Origin: an uncultured Oscillospiraceae bacterium
Lineage (GTDB): Bacteria > Bacillota > Clostridia > Oscillospirales > Ruminococcaceae
Assembly (NCBI GenBank): GCA_934408835.1
Contig: CAKRVU010000090.1
Span: forward strand, 1 to 5,809
Direction: 5' to 3'
Length of the DNA: 5,809 nucleotides
In this document: one piece after another, positions 1-5,809 of the stretch
Layout: the number at the start of each line of letters is the position of its first letter
How positions within the stretch are numbered: the first letter of the stretch is position 1
Made by a program: the position numbers and the translations under genes
Notes under the pieces: model-generated
Database searches by the model: none
Told to the model about the DNA's origin: nothing
What the model saw: only the letters and a program-made list of their open reading frames with translations

Positions 1-2237
1 TGCTGCCCATCAATCAATAACGTAGCAAGAGCGTCCTCGACCTGGCGCCTGATCTCCTTCCGAAGATCCCTCGCGCCATACTTACCATCTTTGATGTTTT
101 CAATTAAATGGGTTGTAGCCTTATCGTCAAAGGTGAGGGTGATTCCACGCTCGGTCAAGGCTTGAGCCAGCTCTTCGAGCATTAACGCGGCAATTTTTTG
201 CAGATCTTCCGCTTCCAACTTCCGAAAAACAACAATTTCATCCACACGACTTAAAAACTCCGGTCTCAAGAAGGAAGATAGCCCCTTCCGAGCCTTTTCC
301 CCTTCCAATGCCGATTCCGATTTATTAAATCCGACAATCCCTGCTTTATCGCCCGAGCCTGCATTAGACGTCATAACAATAACTGTATTTTCAAAGTTAA
401 CCGTCCGACCATGAGAATCCGTGATTTTTCCTTCGTCCAAAATTTGCAGCAAAAGATTCATAACATCTGGATGCGCCTTCTCTATTTCGTCAAACAAGAC
501 CACAGAATAAGGACGACGGCGCACCTTTTCGGTCAATTGACCCGCGTCGTCATAGCCAACGTATCCCGGAGGGGAACCTACCAATCTGGACACAGCATGT
601 TTTTCCATATATTCGGACATATCCAGACGAATCAACGGTTCCACTCCATCAAACAAAGCTTCTGCTAACACTTTAACCAATTCCGTTTTTCCAACGCCCG
701 TCGGTCCTACAAAGATAAAGGAAGCTGGACGCCGACGTTTGGAAAGCTGAACGCGGCGTCTGCGCACCGCCGTTGCAACGGCTTTGACAGCTTCATCCTG
801 CCCAATCACGCGCTCTTTTAATTTGTCTTCCAAATTTCTCAGTTTTTGCAAATCACTCTGTTCGATTTTTGCCGCCGGAATTCCTGTCCACAGTTCAATC
901 ACCCGCGCGAGATCATCTGAACTCACATAAATCTGCATTACCTTCGGCTCAAGCTCCTGTAGCCGCTCCTTTACCCGACTGATTTCACTCTTAATATTGG
1001 CAAGCTCCTGATAATCCGGCTCTTCCGATTCTATCGAAAGTTCCTCCTCCTGCTCCGTTAACTGTTTCAAAATACGATTTTGTTTCTCATATTCAGTCAG
1101 TTCCGGACTAGCAAGAGAACAACACGCAGCCGCTTCATCCAATAAGTCAATGGCTTTATCAGGCAAAAAGCGGTCGGTAATATAACGCTCAGAGAGAGTT
1201 GCTGCCTCATATACAATCGCGTCGGTGATTCGCACCTTGTGGTGCGCCTCGTAATATCCGCGAATTCCCTTTAAAATTTCAATGGTATCTGAAATGCTCG
1301 GCTCATTCACAGTAACAGGTTGAAAACGTCGTTCCAAAGCGGAATCGGTTTCAATATATTTCCGATATTCATCAAAAGTGGTAGCGCCAATCAATTGGAT
1401 TTCACCGCGAGATAAAGCGGGCTTTAAAATATTGGCAGCGCTCATGGAGCCTTCTGAATCTCCCGTTCCAATCAAAGTATGAATTTCATCAATAAACAGA
1501 ATGATATTGCCTGCTTTACGCACCTCGGAAATCAATCCCTTAACACGGCTTTCAAATTGCCCGCGAAACTGCGTCCCAGCAACCAGCGCCGTCATATCTA
1601 ACAGATACAACTCTTTATCCGCCAATCTCAGAGGCGCTTTCCCTTCTGCGATGCGCTGTGCAATTCCCTCTGCAATCGCTGTCTTACCAACGCCTGGTTC
1701 TCCTATCAGACAGGGATTATTTTTAGTTCGGCGAGACAAGATTTGAATGACGCGATAAATTTCACGTTCACGTCCAATAATAGAATCAAGCTCCCCGTTC
1801 CTAGCGCGTTCCGTTAGGTTGATTCCAAAAGCCGAAAGATACTTCAGCTTATTTTTCTCCTTTTTCTTCTTTTCGTTCCCAGGCTTTGCAGAATTTGCCG
1901 ACTGGTTTGCCGTCTCTGGCGCGTGATATAAATTTTCATTTCCCTCAGGAGTTTCCATTTCCCCTTTTCCGGGCGCCAACAAACCTCCTAAAAAGGGGTT
2001 CAAAGTCTCAGCGCCTCCCGGTTGAAAATCTTCACCGTCAAACAAATTCATCAATTGTTCGTTCATCATATTGATATCATCGTCGGTAATGCCCATTTTT
2101 TCGGCCATTTCCTCTACCTGAGGAATGTGAAGTTCCTTTGCACAAGTTAAACAAAGTCCCTCTTGAACCATTTTACCATTGACCTCACGGGCAACAAATA
2201 CAATTGCCATTCTTTTCTTACATCTAGAACAGAGCAT
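1..2237 (-). CDS. clpE: ClpE/ClpC-type AAA+ unfoldase with N-terminal zinc finger (3' end cut by window edge)
   Basis: This is an ATP-dependent Clp protease ATP-binding subunit. It would unfold substrate proteins in the cytoplasm and feed them to ClpP. I translated 745 uninterrupted codons from the ATG at 2237; the stop codon lies beyond base 1. An N-terminal zinc finger (C3, C6, C29, C32) replaces the usual Clp N-repeat domain, as in ClpE, and resembles the McsA finger. Residues 37-131 form a linker, acidic first, then Gly/Pro/Asn-rich, then Lys-rich. AAA+ module 1 has Walker A GEPGVGKT (179-186), Walker B ILFIDE (246-251) and arginines R303/R304. A short UVR-like coiled middle segment spans about 380-432. 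AAA+ module 2 has Walker A GPTGVGKT (511-518), pore loop GYVG (558-561), Walker B VVLFDE (579-584), a VGF ClpP-docking loop (635-637), arginine finger R664 and sensor-2 GAR (721-723). An AAAGG site sits 8 nt before the ATG. The symbol rests on architecture; databases may label it ClpC-like. Confidence 0.93.
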   Translation of the reverse strand, partial: MLCSRCKKRMAIVFVAREVNGKMVQEGLCLTCAKELHIPQVEEMAEKMGITDDDINMMNEQLMNLFDGEDFQPGGAETLNPFLGGLLAPGKGEMETPEGNENLYHAPETANQSANSAKPGNEKKKKEKNKLKYLSAFGINLTERARNGELDSIIGREREIYRVIQILSRRTKNNPCLIGEPGVGKTAIAEGIAQRIAEGKAPLRLADKELYLLDMTALVAGTQFRGQFESRVKGLISEVRKAGNIILFIDEIHTLIGTGDSEGSMSAANILKPALSRGEIQLIGATTFDEYRKYIETDSALERRFQPVTVNEPSISDTIEILKGIRGYYEAHHKVRITDAIVYEAATLSERYITDRFLPDKAIDLLDEAAACCSLASPELTEYEKQNRILKQLTEQEEELSIESEEPDYQELANIKSEISRVKERLQELEPKVMQIYVSSDDLARVIELWTGIPAAKIEQSDLQKLRNLEDKLKERVIGQDEAVKAVATAVRRRRVQLSKRRRPASFIFVGPTGVGKTELVKVLAEALFDGVEPLIRLDMSEYMEKHAVSRLVGSPPGYVGYDDAGQLTEKVRRRPYSVVLFDEIEKAHPDVMNLLLQILDEGKITDSHGRTVNFENTVIVMTSNAGSGDKAGIVGFNKSESALEGEKARKGLSSFLRPEFLSRVDEIVVFRKLEAEDLQKIAALMLEELAQALTERGITLTFDDKATTHLIENIKDGKYGARDLRKEIRRQVEDALATLLIDGQ

Positions 2238-2251
2238 AATTGTTTCCTTTC

Positions 2252-2265
2252 CATTTTTGCAATCG
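2252..2265 (-). repeat. 14-bp direct repeat, leader copy
   Basis: On the minus strand this reads CGATTGCAAAAATG. It matches the copy at 2311-2324 (CGCTTGCAAAAATG) at 13 of 14 positions, and the last 11 bases are identical. This copy lies in the predicted 5' leader of the clp gene, just before its ribosome-binding site. It could be half of a paired operator or a chance AT-rich repeat. Confidence 0.4.
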
Positions 2266-2292
2266 GAAGAATCCAAAAAGATTTACATAGTT

Positions 2293-2321
2293 AGTATGCC
2301 GTAAAACAAACATTTTTGCAA
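2293..2321 (-). promoter_or_regulatory. Predicted sigma-A-type promoter of the clp gene
   Basis: Read on the minus strand, a TTGCAA box (2321-2316) is followed by a 17-bp spacer and a CATACT box (2298-2293). Each box matches its consensus at four of six positions, and the spacer is optimal. Transcription would start near 2286, leaving a leader of about 50 nt before the clp ATG. This is the only good candidate in the spacer between cvpA and the clp gene. It would let the unfoldase be transcribed separately from the operon upstream. It is predicted from sequence only. Confidence 0.45.
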
Positions 2322-2324
2322 GCG
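2311..2324 (-). repeat. 14-bp direct repeat, promoter copy
   Basis: On the minus strand this reads CGCTTGCAAAAATG and contains the whole predicted -35 box. The partner copy starts 59 bp closer to the clp gene. A protein bound here would block RNA polymerase, so a regulatory role is possible. It does not match the CtsR or CIRCE consensus. Confidence 0.4.
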
Positions 2325-2325
2325 C

Positions 2326-2344
2326 ATTTTGTAAAATAATTTAC
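2326..2344. repeat. Overlapping AT-rich palindromes upstream of the clp promoter
   Basis: Two inverted repeats overlap here. ATTTT-GT-AAAAT spans 2326-2337, and GTAAA-ATAA-TTTAC spans 2331-2344. They begin directly after the cvpA stop codon and end a few bases upstream of the predicted -35 box. They have almost no G or C in their arms and no following U-tract, so they are poor intrinsic terminator candidates. An UP-element or repressor site would fit the position; so would simple AT-richness. Confidence 0.35.
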
Positions 2345-3049
2345 CTAAAACAACAATAACGGATTAAACCGATAAAACAAAATAAACAGACTGGTTTGTT
2401 CTACGATTTCAGTATTCAACCAAGAAAGAGTATCTCCTGTACAGAAAATCACTAAATACACAACCATTGCAATCAATAAATTAAATAAAAAAGCTTCGAA
2501 AACACCCAGCAGTCCTCCCATTAACCCATTAATTAGATGGATTACCGGAATATGCCAGACCACGCCGGCAGCACGGTAAATAAAATGAAATATCAATTTA
2601 CACAAGAAAAAGATCAAAAAAAACAAAAAGAAGGATAAAATGGAGACGATTACAGGCGTAACAATCTGATTTGTGACGACAGTAACGGCGCCATCCACGT
2701 TTTGAGAACTTAAATAAGTCTGCGCTGCGTCCATAATGTTTTTCCCTTCCAAAAGGGAATGGGAAAAATAATTGGGAATCTTATCGTTGATTTCCTGAAT
2801 CACCGTATCCATTGTTCCCTGCGCAAGAGCTGCGGTAAATTTTTCTGTCAAATGACTCACAACTACCGGGCGAATCCAATGTTCAAAAATCCAATCCGCC
2901 AACGCACTGCTCGCCATACTTGCCACAAACAAAGAAACCAAATAACTAATCAATCGTAAAACGGTATGTAAAAACCCCCTCCGGTAAGCAAAATACACCG
3001 TTACAATAAACGTAAATATAACAATAGCGTCCAGTATAATAGCCGACAT
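2345..3049 (-). CDS. CvpA-family integral membrane protein
   Basis: This is a 234-residue membrane protein of the CvpA (colicin V production) family. Its molecular role in Firmicutes is not well defined; family members are linked to envelope integrity and stress. Hydrophobic segments lie at about residues 4-21, 28-50, 128-158 and 172-203. A polar, probably extracytoplasmic stretch of about 75 residues separates the first and second pairs. Family hallmarks are the YRRGF motif (22-26) after the first helix and the IPVIHLINGLMGGLLG block (167-182), which matches the P...N..LGGLLG pattern before the last helix. The C-terminus is hydrophobic (about 220-234). The ATG at 3049 is chosen because AAGGAG (3061-3056) lies 6 nt upstream. 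An ATG nearer that site is out of frame. The ribosome-binding site overlaps the stop codon of the preceding gene, so translation is probably coupled. I leave the symbol empty because orthology to enterobacterial cvpA is uncertain. Confidence 0.85.
   Translation of the reverse strand: MSAIILDAIVIFTFIVTVYFAYRRGFLHTVLRLISYLVSLFVASMASSALADWIFEHWIRPVVVSHLTEKFTAALAQGTMDTVIQEINDKIPNYFSHSLLEGKNIMDAAQTYLSSQNVDGAVTVVTNQIVTPVIVSILSFFLFFLIFFLCKLIFHFIYRAAGVVWHIPVIHLINGLMGGLLGVFEAFLFNLLIAMVVYLVIFCTGDTLSWLNTEIVEQTSLFILFYRFNPLLLF
2739..2768. repeat. Nested inverted repeats inside cvpA
   Basis: A perfect 7-bp stem, TTCCCTT (2742-2748) with AAGGGAA (2753-2759), encloses a 4-nt loop. A competing 8-bp stem pairs TTTTTCCC (2739-2746) with GGGAAAAA (2761-2768). 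The two share their left arm and cannot form together. They lie in the coding region for the polar loop of the CvpA-family protein. No run of U follows on either strand, so this is not a standard terminator. It may be chance. Confidence 0.4.
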
Positions 3050-3059
3050 TCCATTCTCC

Positions 3060-4199
3060 TTACTCTAATGCAAATCGGTTTAAGGTGGTTGTGTTGACAG
3101 AATATCCACTGGAGCCTCCGCAAATGACGTCGTTAACACTTTCTTGATGATCAAGCTCCCTCGTTTGTTCCAAACTCATATCATAACAAATAATCTTGTC
3201 GTCATAAAGCGCCGTCACATGCTTCCCGTCGCTGTCAATCCTGCGAATTCGTTCCGAGCTGCTTGATGACCCTACTACAGACGCATTCGCGTCATAAACT
3301 ACCATTGTCGAAGTCGATTTGACTTCCTCACCAAACAGCAGCACCGTATAATAATCCGAGGCTGCAACAACCTGTTTCAAAGATTGAGTAAACGGAACCG
3401 CATAAAGTTGGCTGCCGTTCTTATCGAGCAATACCAACTGATTGTCACAAACCACCTGAGTGCGATTGTCCATTACATTGACCGCTACCGGCAAAGAACC
3501 GGTGATGGTAGACTGATATTGCTCCTTCTCTTTGGAAAAATCAAGACCGTATACAGTAGTAGTGGTAAATCCATCGCTGACCCCAACTGCGGCAACCACA
3601 CATCCGTCCCCGGAGTCGACAAAGTCAAACGCGGTAATATAATTATCCGCCAAATACCATTTGAAAATCTCATCCCCGTTTTTATCATACACAGTAAGCC
3701 GGCAGCTATAGCGATCATCCTCCGACACAATCACAATGTTTCCGTTTTCAGCAATTTTCCCCATAATAATATCATTCGAACTGCTTTTTGTCAACAAAGT
3801 ACCGCTGCTGCTTTCAACGCGGAAGTTTACTCCACCCATATCGTAAAGCAGCACTTTATCGGAAGAACAGGAAATCGCCGGACTAAAATCGCCGTGGCTG
3901 ATCTTCCTGAGCAGATTGCCCTGTTTATTGTAAAACAAAAGCTCTTTATCAGTTAGAATGACTGTCTGGCTGCCCATCATTTCATTTTGAAGAATCAGAT
4001 CTCCGCTCAGCTTGACCGGGAAATTGCCGCCCCCTTCTTCGGAGGAAATGGATAGTTTCGTCACTCCATAATAACCCAAAACAAGCAAAAGACCGATTCC
4101 CAAAACCACCAGAACTACAATGAATCTGTGCATTTGCGTCTGTTTTTTCCTTTTGGAGCGATACAGCTCAATATTCCCCAACTGATTCTGTTCCTTCAT
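3060..4199 (-). CDS. Membrane-anchored beta-propeller-like protein, DUF5711 family (probable)
   Basis: This 379-residue protein has no known function. It begins with about 23 polar, basic residues (SKRKKQ at 15-20) and has one transmembrane helix at about 26-47. The positive-inside rule puts the remaining 330 residues outside the cell. That part looks like repeated beta-strand blades with a YDKNG-type turn: FYNKQGNLL (89-97), VYDKNGDEI (170-178), LLDKNGSQL (257-265), VYDANASVV (301-309) and a weaker CYDMS (338-342). The pattern suggests a WD40- or PQQ-like propeller. The DUF5711 assignment is from recall of such proteins in Clostridia, not a search. The ATG at 4199 follows a purine-rich GGGGAAGGAAC site that lies inside the end of truA; the two frames overlap by 32 bp. 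The next methionine (M23) sits at the edge of the helix and would remove the basic N-terminus. The cvpA-family gene follows after 10 bp. Confidence 0.75.
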   Translation of the reverse strand: MKEQNQLGNIELYRSKRKKQTQMHRFIVVLVVLGIGLLLVLGYYGVTKLSISSEEGGGNFPVKLSGDLILQNEMMGSQTVILTDKELLFYNKQGNLLRKISHGDFSPAISCSSDKVLLYDMGGVNFRVESSSGTLLTKSSSNDIIMGKIAENGNIVIVSEDDRYSCRLTVYDKNGDEIFKWYLADNYITAFDFVDSGDGCVVAAVGVSDGFTTTTVYGLDFSKEKEQYQSTITGSLPVAVNVMDNRTQVVCDNQLVLLDKNGSQLYAVPFTQSLKQVVAASDYYTVLLFGEEVKSTSTMVVYDANASVVGSSSSSERIRRIDSDGKHVTALYDDKIICYDMSLEQTRELDHQESVNDVICGGSSGYSVNTTTLNRFALE

Positions 4200-4959
4200 T
4201 GTTCCTTCCCCACTCTTTTTGTGAATAAAATACTCGATTTAAAAAAAGACCTTCCGGCGGAGCGGTTGCCCCAGCAAGAGACCGATCGCAAGCTTCTAAA
4301 ATTCTCGGTAAATCGACAGCCTGCAAGCGCCCTTCCGAGATGGCGACAAATGTACCGACTAAGATACGCACCATATGGTATAAAAATCCATCCCCCCGAA
4401 ACCGCAGTTGAATCAACTCGTCGAATCGCTCCACAGCGATTTCAAAAAGTTCCCGGTGATGGTCGACCACAGAGGAGCCTGCAGCGCAAAAGGAAGAAAA
4501 ATCCTTCCGCCCCAACAGATACGGAATCCCTTCTCGCATAGCGTCAACCGAAAGCTTCGGACGATACCACCAGCTCATATCCTTCAAAAAGGGAGACGGA
4601 TACTCCGCGTTCCATATTTGATAGCAATACTCCTTGCCTACAGCAGAATAGCGCGCATGAAAACTCATAGGTACCGGTACAATATCCAAAACCGCAATAT
4701 CCCTTGGAAGAAAGCTGCGGTTGAGGGCGATCTTCATTTGAGCCTCAGGGATCGAACTATCCGTTACCATATGAAAAAAATATTCTCGTGCATGCACCCC
4801 GGCGTCCGTACGGGAACAACCGCAAATCGGCTCCCTTTTTTTTAAAAGCCCTTCTAAAGCGTCCTGGAAACGTTCTTGCACCGAAATCCCATTTTTCTGC
4901 ACTTGCCATCCATGATATTGGGCGCCTTGATAACAAATGCGAAACAACAACTTTTTCAT
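4168..4959 (-). CDS. truA: tRNA pseudouridine(38-40) synthase TruA
   Basis: TruA isomerises uridine to pseudouridine at positions 38-40 in the anticodon arm of many tRNAs, in the cytoplasm. The protein has 263 residues, normal for the family. The start MKKLLFRICYQGAQYHGWQ is typical. The catalytic aspartate is D52 in GCSRTDAGVHA (47-57); serine replaces the more usual glycine before R50. The second motif, RYSAVGKEYCYQ (103-114), carries the conserved basic and tyrosine residues. GRKDFSSF (150-157) matches the family's G-x-DF-x-SF block. FRGDGFLYHMVRILVGT (187-203) is the third motif, and TAPPEGLFL (232-240) closes the fold. AAGGAG (4975-4970) lies 10 nt before the ATG, in the 17-bp gap after ecfT. 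The last 18 or so residues (GRNNEGTESVGEY end) pass beyond the usual core and overlap the start of the next gene by 32 bp. Confidence 0.97.
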   Translation of the reverse strand: MKKLLFRICYQGAQYHGWQVQKNGISVQERFQDALEGLLKKREPICGCSRTDAGVHAREYFFHMVTDSSIPEAQMKIALNRSFLPRDIAVLDIVPVPMSFHARYSAVGKEYCYQIWNAEYPSPFLKDMSWWYRPKLSVDAMREGIPYLLGRKDFSSFCAAGSSVVDHHRELFEIAVERFDELIQLRFRGDGFLYHMVRILVGTFVAISEGRLQAVDLPRILEACDRSLAGATAPPEGLFLNRVFYSQKEWGRNNEGTESVGEY

Positions 4960-4977
4960 AGCTACCGCGCTCCTTTG

Positions 4978-5796
4978 TTACAACATCCATCCGGGGAAGA
5001 AGATCCGAAAAAAAATGACGGTTGCCCCAAACGCAAACACAACCAAAAAAGCAACCAAATCACCCGGAGCATAGTGAAGCTTCCGCAATCTGGTGCGCCC
5101 CTTCCCGCCATGATAGCAACGCGCCTCCATGGCGATAGCCAACTCCTCCGCTCGCCGAAAGGACGAGACAAACAATGGAATGAAAATAGGAAAATAGCTT
5201 TTAAACCGTTTGATGGGGTTCCCATTTTCCAAGTCTGCGCCCCTGGCTTTTTGCGCCATCAGCAATTTTTGAGCCTCCTCCAGAAGGGTCGGAATAAACC
5301 GCAATGCAATTGTCATCATCATAGCCAGCTCGTGCGCTGGAAAACGAATCCTGGCAAGAGGAGAAAGCAGCTGTTCGATACCGTCAGTCAAAGACAAAGG
5401 CAAGGTTGTATAAGTCAAAATCGCCGTCCCAGCAATCAAAAAAACAATCCGAACAGCCATTGTCACAGCCAGCAGCACCCCTCCGGCAGTCAACCGCAGC
5501 CATCCCCATTGCCATAGTACCTCGCCATCCTGCACAAAAAACAGATTGAGTAATGCTGTGAGCAAAATCAAAGGCAGCACAGGTTTGAGATTCCTAAGAC
5601 TCATTGCCAAAGGCACTCTTGAAATCAGATACAAAGATATTGTAAATCCGGCTATCAACAGATATCCCAGTATACCTTCTGCACAAAATAGAAAGACAAT
5701 ATAAACCACAGAAAGCAGGAGCTTTGTGCGCGGATCCAGCCGATGGACCGGTGAATTTGCCTGATAATATTGTCCAAACGTAATATCCCTAAGCAT
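4978..5796 (-). CDS. ecfT: Energy-coupling factor transporter transmembrane protein EcfT
   Basis: EcfT is the membrane scaffold of group II ECF importers. It couples the two ATPases EcfA1/EcfA2 to interchangeable substrate-binding S components for vitamins or metal ions. The protein has 272 residues. DPRTK (21-25) before the first helix is typical of the family. Hydrophobic segments lie at about 26-43, 43-60, 72-88, 104-131 and 245-266. The cytoplasmic coupling region carries the first ATPase-contacting motif A-R-G (184-186) and the second as A-R-C (225-227) in AMEARCY. The second motif thus has cysteine where many homologues have glycine. I chose the ATG at 5796 because AGGAG lies 7 nt upstream; an in-frame GTG at 5802 is only 1 nt from it. 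ecfA genes are expected beyond the right edge. truA follows after 17 bp. Confidence 0.95.
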   Translation of the reverse strand: MLRDITFGQYYQANSPVHRLDPRTKLLLSVVYIVFLFCAEGILGYLLIAGFTISLYLISRVPLAMSLRNLKPVLPLILLTALLNLFFVQDGEVLWQWGWLRLTAGGVLLAVTMAVRIVFLIAGTAILTYTTLPLSLTDGIEQLLSPLARIRFPAHELAMMMTIALRFIPTLLEEAQKLLMAQKARGADLENGNPIKRFKSYFPIFIPLFVSSFRRAEELAIAMEARCYHGGKGRTRLRKLHYAPGDLVAFLVVFAFGATVIFFRIFFPGWML

Positions 5797-5803
5797 TGGC
5801 ACT

Positions 5804-5808
5804 CTCCT
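5804..5808 (-). promoter_or_regulatory. Ribosome-binding site that decides the ecfT start
   Basis: AGGAG on the minus strand lies 7 nt upstream of the ATG at 5796. The alternative in-frame GTG at 5802-5800 begins only 1 nt after it, too close for initiation. The site therefore supports the shorter, 272-residue protein. Confidence 0.8.
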
Positions 5809-5809
5809 G

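Noticed and set aside
2252..2254. Alternative upstream ATG for the clp gene
   Set aside because: It is out of frame with the zinc finger, lacks a ribosome-binding site and its frame closes within about 36 codons.
2238..2344. Possible CtsR or CIRCE operator, or a riboswitch, upstream of the clp gene
   Set aside because: I found no tandem GGTCAAA heptads and no TTAGCACTC/GAGTGCTAA pair. The leader of about 50 nt is too short for a known riboswitch class.
2326..2344. Intrinsic terminator after cvpA
   Set aside because: The inverted repeats have weak, nearly all-AT stems and no following U-run on the minus strand.
3384..3956. A 190-codon plus-strand open frame opposite the DUF5711-like gene
   Set aside because: It lies wholly antisense to a well-supported gene, has no convincing ribosome-binding site and shows no recognisable domain.
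4962..5225. A minus-strand frame within ecfT in a different reading frame
   Set aside because: The ecfT frame carries all family motifs across this stretch, so the second frame is a shadow.
4876..5517. A 213-codon plus-strand open frame opposite ecfT and truA
   Set aside because: It is antisense to two clear conserved genes, is rich in Gln, Asn, Pro and His as expected for reverse-strand reading of membrane-protein codons, and has no domain signal.
5800..5802. GTG start for ecfT, giving 274 residues
   Set aside because: It begins 1 nt after the AGGAG site, while the ATG at 5796 has ideal 7-nt spacing.

Overview
All five protein-coding genes lie on the minus strand. They read right to left as ecfT, truA, a membrane-anchored DUF5711-like protein, a CvpA-family membrane protein and a ClpE/ClpC-type AAA+ unfoldase that runs off the left edge. 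The purine-rich AGGAG ribosome-binding sites, the moderately AT-rich composition, the ecfT-truA pair and the zinc-finger Clp ATPase all point to a Firmicute. My inference is an anaerobic Clostridia member of the Ruminococcaceae/Oscillospiraceae type. I judged this from family recognition alone, with no database search.

Region 2345-5809 looks like one transcription unit. The gaps are 17 bp (ecfT to truA), a 32-bp overlap (truA to the DUF5711-like gene) and 10 bp (DUF5711-like gene to cvpA). No terminator or internal promoter is visible between these genes. The ecfA ATPase genes that normally precede ecfT would lie beyond the right edge. EcfT is the membrane scaffold of vitamin and metal ECF importers, and TruA modifies tRNA anticodon arms. 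The ecfT-truA pair is a conserved Firmicute neighbourhood. The next two products are both membrane proteins whose function is poorly known.

Region 2238-2344 is a 107-bp AT-rich spacer before the clp gene. It holds a plausible sigma-A-type promoter, a near-identical 14-bp direct repeat (one copy on the -35 box, one in the leader) and overlapping AT-rich palindromes. I found no match to the CtsR or CIRCE operators that usually control clp genes, so this spacer is the most interesting unexplained part of the window.

Region 1-2237 encodes 745 residues of the Clp unfoldase. It has an N-terminal CxxC...CxxC zinc finger in place of the usual Clp N domain, two complete AAA+ modules, a short UVR-like coiled middle domain and a VGF loop for docking on ClpP. 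Only the extreme C-terminus is missing. Overall this is an ordinary housekeeping region. I see no mobile element, CRISPR array, RNA gene or clearly new system.
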